33,452 nt of DNA from an uncultured Saprospiraceae bacterium (GTDB taxonomy: Bacteria > Bacteroidota > Bacteroidia > Chitinophagales > Saprospiraceae), in NCBI GenBank assembly GCA_937921775.1, contig CAKZUK010000245.1, positions 1 to 33,452 on the forward strand. The letters are read 5' to 3'. The stretch's first letter is position 1. Each line of letters begins with the position of its first letter. The notes under the pieces are model-generated. The model did not search any database and was not told where the DNA came from. It was given only the letters and a program-made list of their open reading frames with translations. Positions 25,590-33,296 of the stretch are shown here, piece by piece. Position numbers and translations under genes: made by a program.

Positions 25590-25913
25590 GATGTAAGAAA
25601 GTTTGGTGATTTGTAAATCAACTGGTATGTAAAATTCGATTCCTAAGCTTTTCGTTGGAGGGGAATTTTATAGGGAGAGGGGAGTGGATGGGAGTTGTAC
25701 TACAAAGATAAGCTAAAAAGAAGCGAGGGAAATACCTGTGTATTGGTATTTTTAATATTAAAAAAAATGCTCTACCAGAGCTATTCTTATTGCTAAAGCC
25801 TTATGCCTATTGAGTTATTTGAGTTTTGATGTTTAAAAATGCTTAGAAATAAGAAAACCCGCTATGCAGATAAAGCATAACGGGTTTAATGTTTTTTGGG
25901 TTTAAGGTGTTTT
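25590..25913. other. Spacer between beta-helix and symporter genes
   Basis: This is a 324-bp gene-free stretch. The only clear element is the terminator at 25854-25890; the rest is A+T-rich without a recognisable site. Confidence 0.6.
25854..25890 (-). terminator. Terminator of the AGCS symporter gene
   Basis: AAACCCGCTATGC (25855-25867) pairs with GCATAACGGGTTT (25875-25887) with one mismatch around a 7-nt loop. The downstream minus strand is T-rich. It lies about 27 bases past the stop at 25914. Confidence 0.8.
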
Positions 25914-27530
25914 CTACTTAGAGTTCAATTTTCCACTATTAATAGCTTCCAAATAGCGTGTTACTTCTTTCTTTACGACAGGAGCTAGAAGAACCAGGCC
26001 TATCATATTGGGGAAAATCATGGCAAAAACCATGGCATCGGAGAAATCAATAATAGCTCCAAGGCTGGATGCCGCTCCGATTACAACAAATATACAAAAT
26101 AAAACCTTATATGTAGTATCCGCAGCTTTGGTTTTTCCAAATAGGTATTTCCATGCTTGTAAGCCATAGTATGACCAAGAGAGCATACTAGAAAACGCAA
26201 ACAAGATAACCGCAATAGTAAGTACATAACGGAAACCTGGGATAACAGAATCAAAGGCTGCAGAAGTAAGGTTAACTCCACCAATTCTTTCACCATTTAT
26301 TAAAACTTCTTTGTTGATAACATCTGCATATTCGAATTGACCAGTAGTGTTAAAAATAATGATAACAAGAGCAGTCATTGTACAAACTACAATGGTATCA
26401 ATAAATGGTTCTAACAAAGCAACGATTCCTTCAGATGCAGGATACTTAGTTTTTACTGCAGAGTGTGCAACAGAGGCAGATCCAACTCCCGCTTCATTAG
26501 AAAATGCAGCTCTCTGGAATCCTTGAATCATTACACCGATGATACCACCAGTTATACCAGCTCCCGTTAATGCTCCATTGAATATTTGAGCGATCGCACC
26601 AGGTACTGCTCCAGCGTTGGAGATTAAAATAACAACAGCTGCTAACAGATAAATTCCTACCATAAATGGAACAATCTTCTCAGCTACTTTCCCAATTCGC
26701 TTGATACCACCAATGATTACAATTCCTACGAGTATGGCTACCACAACTCCAAATCCAAATCCTGCCCATGTAGAATCAGAACCGATCATAGAAGTAAATT
26801 GAGCTGCAGCTTGGTTGGCTTGAAACATATTACCACCTCCAAGCGATCCACCTACAAGCATGATCGCGTAGATTACAGCTAGTACTTTACCAAAACCTGC
26901 CATGCCTTTTTCTTTCAGTCCTTTAGATAGGTAGTACATCGGACCACCATATACAGTTCCGTCGGGACCAATCTCTCTATATTTTACACCCAAGGTACAT
27001 TCCGTAAATTTGGAAGCCATTCCAAGGAATCCTGCTAAGATCATCCAAAAGGTAGCACCTGGTCCACCAATTGCGATCGCAATGGCAACACCTGCAATAT
27101 TACCTAAACCAACGGTAGCAGAAAGTGCTGCTGTCAAGGCTTGAAATGCGGTAACCTCTCCATGAAGATCCTCTCTTCTGATGGTATCTGGAATATCTCC
27201 ATCGTTGGTGATCAAGTCATCATCTCCTCCAGAACTTGTATTATCGTATTTACCTCGAACAACATCAATGGCTAAGCCAAAGCGTGTTATGTTTGGAAAT
27301 TTAAAGTAAACGGTGAAATAAGTGGCAGCAAGTAATAAAACAAATAATACAATAGGCACATCAAGTCCACCTACATTAATCGGATAAAAGACAAAGGATG
27401 AGATTGCATCTGAAATGGGTTTTACGCTGTCATTTATTCTTTCATCAATTCCTTTTGTCGTCTCTTGTGCAAAGGCAAACAAAGGAATAAGTCCTCCAAG
27501 AATAAGGGTTAGTAAAGATTTTTTTATCAT
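25914..27530 (-). CDS. Alanine/glycine:cation symporter family protein
   Basis: This is a sodium- or proton-coupled importer of alanine or glycine in the inner membrane, AGCS family, 538 residues, about 10-11 helices. Family blocks include TALSATVGLGNIAGVAIAI (about 130-150), FTECTLGVKYR, GGSLGGGNMFQANQAA, and AAFSNEAGVGSASVAHSAVKT before the helix carrying PFIDTIVVC. The N-terminus has a signal-peptide-like helix (MIKKSLLTLILGGLIPLFAFAQ) plus a short polar stretch before the first family helix. As I recall this extra helix is common in Bacteroidota members. The gene is divergent from the acyl-CoA dehydrogenase and stands alone. Confidence 0.92.
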   Translation of the reverse strand: MIKKSLLTLILGGLIPLFAFAQETTKGIDERINDSVKPISDAISSFVFYPINVGGLDVPIVLFVLLLAATYFTVYFKFPNITRFGLAIDVVRGKYDNTSSGGDDDLITNDGDIPDTIRREDLHGEVTAFQALTAALSATVGLGNIAGVAIAIAIGGPGATFWMILAGFLGMASKFTECTLGVKYREIGPDGTVYGGPMYYLSKGLKEKGMAGFGKVLAVIYAIMLVGGSLGGGNMFQANQAAAQFTSMIGSDSTWAGFGFGVVVAILVGIVIIGGIKRIGKVAEKIVPFMVGIYLLAAVVILISNAGAVPGAIAQIFNGALTGAGITGGIIGVMIQGFQRAAFSNEAGVGSASVAHSAVKTKYPASEGIVALLEPFIDTIVVCTMTALVIIIFNTTGQFEYADVINKEVLINGERIGGVNLTSAAFDSVIPGFRYVLTIAVILFAFSSMLSWSYYGLQAWKYLFGKTKAADTTYKVLFCIFVVIGAASSLGAIIDFSDAMVFAMIFPNMIGLVLLAPVVKKEVTRYLEAINSGKLNSK

Positions 27531-27763
27531 AATAAGTATGAATGTTTTGGTTTTAATTTTGTCAAAAAGACCAGTTTGTGATCGTAAATGAGTTGTATCA
27601 AGTAAAGTAGCTTTTGAACAATCTCACTCATTTACAGTCTGTTAAGGTATTTACTTATTTCTTTTTTTTCAAAAGATCACCCTAAAATCTCAATTGTTTC
27701 CAACATTTGGCTCTTAAACGCTGTTTAAATTCTTAATTTGCTTCCAAATTTTAAAAATATACC

Positions 27764-27826
27764 TTCTTTGACAAATTCTGTGGCTAGGATTAAAATGAAA
27801 GCAAGAGCGACCAAAGCAAGCCTTGG
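27764..27826 (+). repeat. Dispersed intergenic repeat, copy 2
   Basis: It is about 79% identical to the minus strand of 4318-4379. Conserved blocks are TTCTTTGACAAAT, GTGGC and TTAAAATGAAAGCAA. Only the half unit is present here, not the palindrome. Both copies lie in the same orientation to the following gene, with the 5' edge about 120 bases before the start codon. Differences between copies fall on all three positions of the common reading frame, which argues against coding. Confidence 0.75.
27768..27796 (+). promoter_or_regulatory. TTGACA-N17-TAAAAT promoter-like element before ACAD
   Basis: TTGACA (27768-27773) and TAAAAT (27791-27796) are 17 bases apart. Transcription would start near 27803, about 80 nt before the acyl-CoA dehydrogenase ATG. 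The element is within the dispersed repeat and identical in layout to that before the VWA genes. Confidence 0.45.
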
Positions 27827-27883
27827 GGCTATTTTATCGCAAGACTTTAGCACGGAATCTTCAAAGAATCAAAACCAATACCT

Positions 27884-29680
27884 ATGTCTACTACTTCGTC
27901 CACTCAAAGCTTCCTCAAGGGAGGTGAATTTCTGATAAAAGAAAGTTCTGCTAATCAAATGTTTATTCCTGAAGACTTTTCAGAGGATCAACGCATGTTG
28001 ATAGACATGGTTAGGGATTTTATAAATACCCGCATTGCCCCAAATAGAGAAAAGATTGAAAACTTGGATATTGATCTAACCAAGCAACTTTTAAAAGAAA
28101 CTGGCGAATTAGGAATTATTGGTATTCCTTTTCCAGAGGAATATGGTGGCTCTGAAATGGATTTTATTACGAACCTAATTCTTTCTGAATTGATGGCTGA
28201 AGCCGGATCATTTTCTCTTTCATTTGGAGCGAATACGGGGATCGGCATGTTGCCTTTATTGTATTTTGGTACAGCTGAACAAAAACAACAGTACTTACCT
28301 GATTTAGTGGCCGGAGATAAATATGCAGCTTATTGTCTCACGGAGCCAGGCAGTGGTTCTGATGCATTGAATGCAAAAAGTACGGCGGTACTTTCCGATG
28401 ATGGTAAGCATTATATTTTGAATGGACAAAAAATGTGGATTACCAACGCCGGTTTCGCAGACCTATTTACGGTCTTCGCCAAGATTGATGGAGATAAGTT
28501 TACTGGCTTTTTAGTAGAGCGAAATTGGGAAGGCCTTTCTCTTGGTGCAGAAGAAAAGAAATTGGGAATAAAAGGGTCTTCTACTCGTCAGGTGTTTTTT
28601 GAAAATGTAAAAGTTCCTGTCGAAAATGTACTTGGGGCAATTGGTAAGGGGCACAAGATCGCGTTCAATATTTTGAACATAGGACGAATCAAATTAGCGG
28701 CTGGTGCTTTTGGTGGTTCTAAAGCAATTTGTACAATAGCCATCCAATATGCCAACGAGCGAAAGCAATTCGGAAAATCTATCGCAAACTTTGGAGCTAT
28801 CCAACATAAGATGGCAGAACAAGCTATCAAAATATTTGTCAATGAAACGGCTTCTTATCGTTTGGCACAATGTATCAAACTACAGGAAGAGCAATTAATG
28901 GAAGCAGGTCAGTCGATGGGAGATGCTTTGTTGGGGGCAGCAGAGGCTTATGCTGTTGAATGTGCACTGATGAAAGTACATAGTTCAGAATGTCTCGATT
29001 TTGTAGTGGATGAAGGAGTACAAATTTTTGGAGGGATGGGATACTCAGAGGAAGCTCCAATGGCTGCATTTTATCGCGATGCAAGAATCAATCGAATATT
29101 TGAAGGAACCAACGAAATTAATAGAATGCTAGCCATGGATCGATTGATCAAGTCGGCACTAAAAGGAGATCTAGATTTGATGACTCCTGCTCTGAATATT
29201 CAAAAAGAATTAATGGAGAAAAAAGATGCAAAGGAAGATGTTGATCAACAAGCTTTCTCTCGTGAAAAGCAAATGATAAAAGGAATGAAAAAGGCATTTC
29301 TAATGGTAACAGGTGCAAGCGTTCAAAAGCTTATGCAAGAACTCAGCACAGAGCAAGAAATATTAATGAACCTTTCTGATATGATGGCAGAAATTTATCT
29401 CTCTGAATCTGCCATACTCCGTACCGAAAAAGTAAGTCAACAAAACGATGAAGCCAAAACGGAAATCTATACCGACATGACTCAGGTATTTTTAGATGAC
29501 GCAATGGAGCGGTTTACGATGAACGCTAAGAGAGCTATTACGGGCTGGGCAGATGGTGAACATAAGAAATTATTACTTTATGGACTTCACAAGTTAACGC
29601 GCTATGAGGGAGTCAACACAAAAGCGGCACGACGTAGAATTGCAGCTCGATTAATTGATGCAAATGGCTATTGTTTTTAG
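27884..29680 (+). CDS. Acyl-CoA dehydrogenase, long VLCAD-like form
   Basis: This FAD enzyme performs the first oxidation of fatty acyl-CoA beta-oxidation. The 598 residues comprise an acyl-CoA dehydrogenase core (about 33-420) and a C-terminal helical extension (about 425-598), as in VLCAD/ACAD9-type enzymes. Motifs are YCLTEPGSGSDA (150-161) near FAD and substrate, WITNAG (185-190), RKQFGK (293-298), GGMGYSEE (383-390), and the probable catalytic base E407 in RIFEGTNEINR. The start ATG follows the promoter-bearing repeat by about 80 bases. No other beta-oxidation gene is adjacent. Chain-length preference is inferred from the C-terminal extension only. Confidence 0.93.
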   Translation: MSTTSSTQSFLKGGEFLIKESSANQMFIPEDFSEDQRMLIDMVRDFINTRIAPNREKIENLDIDLTKQLLKETGELGIIGIPFPEEYGGSEMDFITNLILSELMAEAGSFSLSFGANTGIGMLPLLYFGTAEQKQQYLPDLVAGDKYAAYCLTEPGSGSDALNAKSTAVLSDDGKHYILNGQKMWITNAGFADLFTVFAKIDGDKFTGFLVERNWEGLSLGAEEKKLGIKGSSTRQVFFENVKVPVENVLGAIGKGHKIAFNILNIGRIKLAAGAFGGSKAICTIAIQYANERKQFGKSIANFGAIQHKMAEQAIKIFVNETASYRLAQCIKLQEEQLMEAGQSMGDALLGAAEAYAVECALMKVHSSECLDFVVDEGVQIFGGMGYSEEAPMAAFYRDARINRIFEGTNEINRMLAMDRLIKSALKGDLDLMTPALNIQKELMEKKDAKEDVDQQAFSREKQMIKGMKKAFLMVTGASVQKLMQELSTEQEILMNLSDMMAEIYLSESAILRTEKVSQQNDEAKTEIYTDMTQVFLDDAMERFTMNAKRAITGWADGEHKKLLLYGLHKLTRYEGVNTKAARRRIAARLIDANGYCF

Positions 29681-29726
29681 TCACAGCTAATGGATGTACA
29701 AGCCCAATTGGTCTTGTATTTGTGAC
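29680..29726 (+). terminator. Possible terminator after ACAD gene
   Basis: GTCACA (29680-29685) pairs with TGTGAC (29721-29726), and TACAAG (29697-29702) with CTTGTA (29713-29718). The hairpin begins at the stop codon. The tail is only moderately T-rich, so the call is tentative. Confidence 0.4.
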
Positions 29727-29942
29727 AGGTGTCAATTTCTTTTGATGAAATTATTTTTAATAAAACTCAATGATTAAAACGAAAAATAGCGTTTTGAAAC
29801 GGGAGAAATGTTTCTATTGTGACTGATGCTTTATCGTTTTTTTCTAAAGTAATTTTATCTCTTTAAAACTATATTCCACTGTAGCAGGTCTATTTTTGAA
29901 TAAAAAAATATTTTTTTTCACAAAAAAATAAGTTAAATTTTG

Positions 29943-29996
29943 CTGTCACAAGGAGGTGGGAATTATTTTCACCTTGGTTAATCAACTTTGTGATAG
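29943..29996 (+). promoter_or_regulatory. Structured leader element with buried AGGAGGTG
   Basis: CTGTCACAA (29943-29951) pairs with TTGTGATAG (29988-29996) at 8 of 9 positions. Inside, AGGTG pairs with CACCT across about ten bases. The inner strand contains AAGGAGGTG, a full anti-16S complement, yet no start codon follows at the right distance. This could be a regulatory RNA fold upstream of the small peptide gene. Confidence 0.35.
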
Positions 29997-30123
29997 CTAG
30001 TAATACATTTTAAGAAAATTGGATGTAAAATATTTGTAATGGATTGTGGGTTTAAAGTCAAATTTTTAATATAAATATATGTTCCTGTAAGGTATGTTTT
30101 TTGGATAGTGGTGAGTGTAAACA

Positions 30124-30139
30124 ATTGGCTTAGGCCAAT
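30124..30139 (+). promoter_or_regulatory. Palindromic operator-like site before peptide gene
   Basis: ATTGGC-TTAG-GCCAAT is a perfect 6-4-6 dyad. It adjoins a TATTTTTA box (30139-30146) that resembles a -7 element, 22 bases before the ATG at 30169. A repressor or activator site is inferred. Confidence 0.45.
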
Positions 30140-30168
30140 ATTTTTATACACACAATACACTATTCATT

Positions 30169-30291
30169 ATGAAATCTATTCAGAAAGTTCAGAAAAATCT
30201 AACCGCTAAAATTATTACTAATCAGACGCTTGCAAAAATAACAGGTGGGGCAAGTATTACTATTGTTAATCCTGATGATTTAGATGGGTAA
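30169..30291 (+). CDS. Small double-glycine leader peptide, candidate precursor
   Basis: This 40-codon frame from ATG 30169 to TAA 30291 encodes a basic, Gln/Lys/Asn-rich leader (residues 1-27: start MKSIQKVQKNLTAKIITNQT, then LAKITGG) and a 13-residue acidic tail, ASITIVNPDDLDG. LAKITGG fits the double-glycine cleavage motif of peptides processed by C39-peptidase ABC transporters: hydrophobics at -7 and -4 and Gly-Gly at -2/-1. Bacteroidota natural-product and bacteriocin-like precursors share this plan. The tail has no Cys, so it is not a classical lanthipeptide core; Ser, Thr and Asp side chains could be modified, or it may act unmodified. The gene stands alone with an operator-like palindrome upstream and a strong terminator downstream. 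No transporter or modifying enzyme is in the window. Confidence 0.6.
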   Translation: MKSIQKVQKNLTAKIITNQTLAKITGGASITIVNPDDLDG

Positions 30292-30365
30292 TTAATGTTG
30301 CGAAGAAATCAATATGTAATTTTTATAAGATTAATAAGATATTAAAGTACAATACCTTATTTGAA

Positions 30366-30404
30366 AAAAAAGAGGTCTAAGTTTTTACTTAGACCACTTT
30401 TTTT
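30366..30404 (+). terminator. Bidirectional terminator after peptide gene and UbiD gene
   Basis: GGTCTAAGT (30374-30382) and ACTTAGACC (30387-30395) form a perfect 9-bp stem with a TTTT loop. It is flanked by an A tract on the left and a T tract (30398-30404) on the right. It ends the small peptide transcript on the plus strand and the UbiD-family gene on the minus strand. Confidence 0.85.
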
Positions 30405-30433
30405 AGCATTCTATTTTTAAATAATTTCAATAC

Positions 30434-32266
30434 TTAAATTATCCCATGCAAATCCCCACCTTTCTCAAAAAATGTATCTACTCGTTTTGAAACCAAAGGA
30501 TCTTCAATTAATGGAGGTGCATGATGCGGTTTAATCCTAGCATCAATAATCAGTGGTCCTTTACATCCCCAGTGTTTGTGCTCAACAAAACTATTTACAC
30601 CGTAGATGTCATGTGAAGGGTTGGCGCGAGTGTAAGTCGCCCACAAATAATTATTGTAAGTCGCAGCCAAGAAATTACTGTCATCCACAACTAGAATTAA
30701 AGGAATTTCATCTAATTCAAATTGCTTAAGGTGCGTCGTTAGTTGATGTATCTGAATACCTGCTTCATCTTGACTAGTAAATATTTTTGATTCAATAGCG
30801 AGAATCCCTTTTGCTACAAATTTTGGATTTGAAAAACCTGCAGGTAGACTAAAGTTGTCTACGAGGTTTGTTGCTAAGGTTCTTCGCTTATCTCCTCTAC
30901 AAGCAATGACTACTTTCGAACCAGCATTCCAACCAGAACCAGAATAGTCAAGCGTATCTATGGTAGTTTTAGTATGGAAGTGTAAATCTCTTTTCCAATC
31001 TACTCGCTCCAAAAGGTGCTGGAAAAAACGAGGAATATCATTGACGTCAAGCTTTGGATCATCGTCATCTGCAGCGATGAATAAAAATTTGGTTAACGAA
31101 GTCTGACCGCTACCCAAAATACGATTAGCAATAGTCAAGATTTCTTCTGGTTGTTTTTCCCGAAAGGGCATATATCGTTCGCTGCCAATCGCTAGCAAAA
31201 GCGGATGTACCCCCGCAGCATCTACCGCATTGATTCCTACTAGCCCTGGAAACTCTTGTGGGGTTAGTGGGCCAACCAGTTTATGAATTAAATAACCAAA
31301 ACTTGAATCTTCTTGAGGAGGTCTACCAACTACCGTGAAATGCCAGATGGCATCCTTACGATGATAAACTTTATCTACTTCCATCACAGGAAATTCATGC
31401 TCTAAACTATAGTAACCCAAATGATCACCAAATGGACCTTCTGGTTTTTTCTTGTTCTTTACGATTTTTCCGGTAATACAAAAATCTGCGTCAGAGGATA
31501 AATATTGATTACCTTTTTTTCCATATCGGAAACGGCGCCCAGCCATCATTCCTGCAAAAGTCAATTCTGAAAGACCTTCTGGTAAAGGCATAATTGCAGA
31601 GAAGGCGTGAGAGGGTGGCCCTCCAATGAAAACAGTTACATTGAAATCATCTTCCAGTTTATTATACTCAGTATGATGGACACCAATACCTCTGTGGAGT
31701 TGATAATGTAAGCCAATCTCTTTGTTTAACTCATACTCATTACCAGATAACTGAATCCGATACATGCCTAAGTTGGATTGCATGATATTATTATTTCTTG
31801 GAGGCATCGTAAAAACCTGGGGGAGGGTGACAAAAGCACCGCCATCGTCTGGCCATGATTTGACCATTGGTAGTTGATCAATTGTCGTTTCACCATAAGT
31901 CACCGGCATACCAAATCGAGACTTCATAGGAAGAGCAGATAATGCAGTAAAAGGAACTTTCCAATAATGCCCTGGTCGTTTTAATAGTTGACTAGGGTCG
32001 GCTTTGATTTCAATAACCTGACGAACGCGATCAAGTGTTTTTCGAAAAATAAATTCCGTTCGCTCAAAGGTTCCATATAAATTGGAAGCGGCTTGGAAGG
32101 GACTACCTTTTACATTCTCAAACAGAAGGGCAGGGCCCTTTGCATCAAAAACTCTTCGATGAATTTCGGCCATCTCAAGATTTGGATCTACTTCTTGTTT
32201 GATCCTAATTAGGTGTCCGTTTTTTTCTAAATCAAGCACACAGGCTCTCAGGCTGGAATATGACAT
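30434..32266 (-). CDS. UbiD-family decarboxylase
   Basis: This is a 610-residue member of the prenylated-FMN-dependent UbiD (de)carboxylases. Motifs are NLGMYR (165-170, with R170), EGPFGDHLGYYS (276-287, with E276 and D281 as the Glu-Arg-Asp/Glu acid-base set), MMAGRRFRYG (240-249) and late VGINAVDAAGVHP. Family members act on ubiquinone or menaquinone precursors or other aromatic and unsaturated acids. A quinone-pathway role is the usual annotation in respiring Bacteroidota, but neighbours give no support. The flavin prenyltransferase UbiX is not in the window. The start MSYSSLRACVLDLEKNGHLIRI is standard for the family. Confidence 0.9.
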   Translation of the reverse strand: MSYSSLRACVLDLEKNGHLIRIKQEVDPNLEMAEIHRRVFDAKGPALLFENVKGSPFQAASNLYGTFERTEFIFRKTLDRVRQVIEIKADPSQLLKRPGHYWKVPFTALSALPMKSRFGMPVTYGETTIDQLPMVKSWPDDGGAFVTLPQVFTMPPRNNNIMQSNLGMYRIQLSGNEYELNKEIGLHYQLHRGIGVHHTEYNKLEDDFNVTVFIGGPPSHAFSAIMPLPEGLSELTFAGMMAGRRFRYGKKGNQYLSSDADFCITGKIVKNKKKPEGPFGDHLGYYSLEHEFPVMEVDKVYHRKDAIWHFTVVGRPPQEDSSFGYLIHKLVGPLTPQEFPGLVGINAVDAAGVHPLLLAIGSERYMPFREKQPEEILTIANRILGSGQTSLTKFLFIAADDDDPKLDVNDIPRFFQHLLERVDWKRDLHFHTKTTIDTLDYSGSGWNAGSKVVIACRGDKRRTLATNLVDNFSLPAGFSNPKFVAKGILAIESKIFTSQDEAGIQIHQLTTHLKQFELDEIPLILVVDDSNFLAATYNNYLWATYTRANPSHDIYGVNSFVEHKHWGCKGPLIIDARIKPHHAPPLIEDPLVSKRVDTFFEKGGDLHGII

Positions 32267-32506
32267 TTATTTTGAAAATCGTTTTGTTTGACGCTAAGAT
32301 AAGCGAGTTTAAAAATAAAACAATTTTTCATTGAAGTGGTTGCGAGAAAGATGGAATATCAAGAGCTGCGTTTAAATATTAAAGCTAGCTAGTACTCCGA
32401 CAGGTTTGAATACTTTCCAAAAAGGAGCATCGCCAAGCATTTAGAGAAATAAATTTAGCGTTCATCCTGTTCGGTATTTTCTTAGAATCGTTACAATGAG
32501 TGCGGA

Positions 32507-33175
32507 CTAAAAATCTTCAATTCCCTCAAAATTAGCATTTACGTACTCATCTCGTTTAAGATTTTTCATAAAGCCTTTCATTGACTTTACCGGCCCTTGA
32601 TCAATAGCCATATTAATAGCCCATGAAGGAATACTTCCACCAGGATCAGATTTCAAAAGGTAAGTAACTTCAATTTTATCAGCAGAAATAGGAGTGAAGG
32701 TCCATTTGTTGAAATGTTTTTGCATACGAATATAGCCCTCTGCCTCTGGCATATAGTCTGAGCGAGAATTGGTATCAGATGTTACGACTTTTGTAAGCGG
32801 ATCTTGTTTTATTTCAGAGTAAACGACCAAGTCCCGATCTGTCATTGGCCAAGGGAAGTCAACTTTGTAGTAACAGTATGACTCTAATTTAGTAATCTCT
32901 TCTACCGTAGATGAATGATCACAACCATAAACCCAATCAGAATAATTGTTGACATCTGTAAGTAGTGTTACCGCCTGATTCATGGTGGCATTTATGGTAA
33001 CCGTAAACTTCAACTCCTTAATATTCGTATCTCCAGAATCACGGGTATAAATCTTTATACCATTTTTGTTTTTCTTAAATTCCCAACCATCATCTTGTAG
33101 TTTACCAAAATCACTCATTGGTAGGATGAAAAGAAAAACTAATATGTTGGCGTACCAAGTGCTCGCTTTGTTCAT
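32507..33175 (-). CDS. Exported START-domain lipid-binding-like protein
   Basis: The 222 residues open with a hydrophobic segment (about 8-20) that fits a signal peptide or membrane anchor. A START/SRPBCC helix-grip fold follows (about 30-215). Visible features are WEFKKNKNGIKIYTRD near the N-terminus, the central VNNYSDWVYGCDHS, FPWPMTDRDLVVYSE and the closing long helix from PSWAINMAIDQGPVKSMKGFMKNL. Such domains bind lipids or other hydrophobic ligands. The ligand is unknown. The UbiD-family gene starts 240 bases downstream on the same strand, perhaps as a separate unit. Confidence 0.88.
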   Translation of the reverse strand: MNKASTWYANILVFLFILPMSDFGKLQDDGWEFKKNKNGIKIYTRDSGDTNIKELKFTVTINATMNQAVTLLTDVNNYSDWVYGCDHSSTVEEITKLESYCYYKVDFPWPMTDRDLVVYSEIKQDPLTKVVTSDTNSRSDYMPEAEGYIRMQKHFNKWTFTPISADKIEVTYLLKSDPGGSIPSWAINMAIDQGPVKSMKGFMKNLKRDEYVNANFEGIEDF

Positions 33176-33280
33176 TATTACTATGTTTATTAAAGCTGTG
33201 GTTTTAGTACACTGTAAGCTAATTTTCTTTATGTTTTGAAAGTAGAATTTTTGTTCAAATCAATGCAGGTACGGAACCTG

Positions 33281-33296
33281 ATAGCCTTAGCTATCA
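33281..33296. repeat. GATAGC/GCTATC hairpin in right-end spacer
   Basis: GATAGC (33281-33286) and GCTATC (33291-33296) are perfect arms around CTTA, with ACCT/AGGT able to extend the stem. The rest of 33176-33452 shows no gene or other clear signal. Confidence 0.4.

Larger units (their letters stand above)
27531..27883. other. Divergent spacer with repeat copy 2
   Basis: This is a 353-bp spacer. It holds a hairpin with perfect arms GTAAATGAG (27584-27592) and CTCATTTAC (27627-27635), and the dispersed repeat copy at 27764-27826 just upstream of the acyl-CoA dehydrogenase. A 65-codon frame across it (27738-27935) is judged non-coding. Confidence 0.6.
29681..30168 (+). other. Long leader region upstream of the small peptide gene
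   Basis: This is nearly 500 bp of very A+T-rich sequence. It holds the probable dehydrogenase terminator, a TATTTTTG box (29891-29898) that fits a -7 element but lacks a good -33 partner, a two-part hairpin (29943-29996), and a palindrome at 30124-30139. No gene longer than the downstream 40-codon frame is credible. Confidence 0.5.

Noticed and set aside
27738-27935. 65-codon frame overlapping the acyl-CoA dehydrogenase start, with a translated match to the repeat at 4273-4380
   Set aside because: Differences between the two copies are not concentrated at third codon positions, the frame runs into the dehydrogenase gene, and the match is better explained by a non-coding repeat.
29950-29960. 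AAGGAGGTG as a ribosome binding site for a new gene
   Set aside because: No ATG, GTG or TTG follows at a workable distance with an open frame.
29978-30160. 60-codon minus-strand frame opposite the small peptide leader
   Set aside because: It has low-complexity Ile/Thr/Leu-rich composition in A+T-rich DNA, with no motif and no promoter or terminator in that direction.
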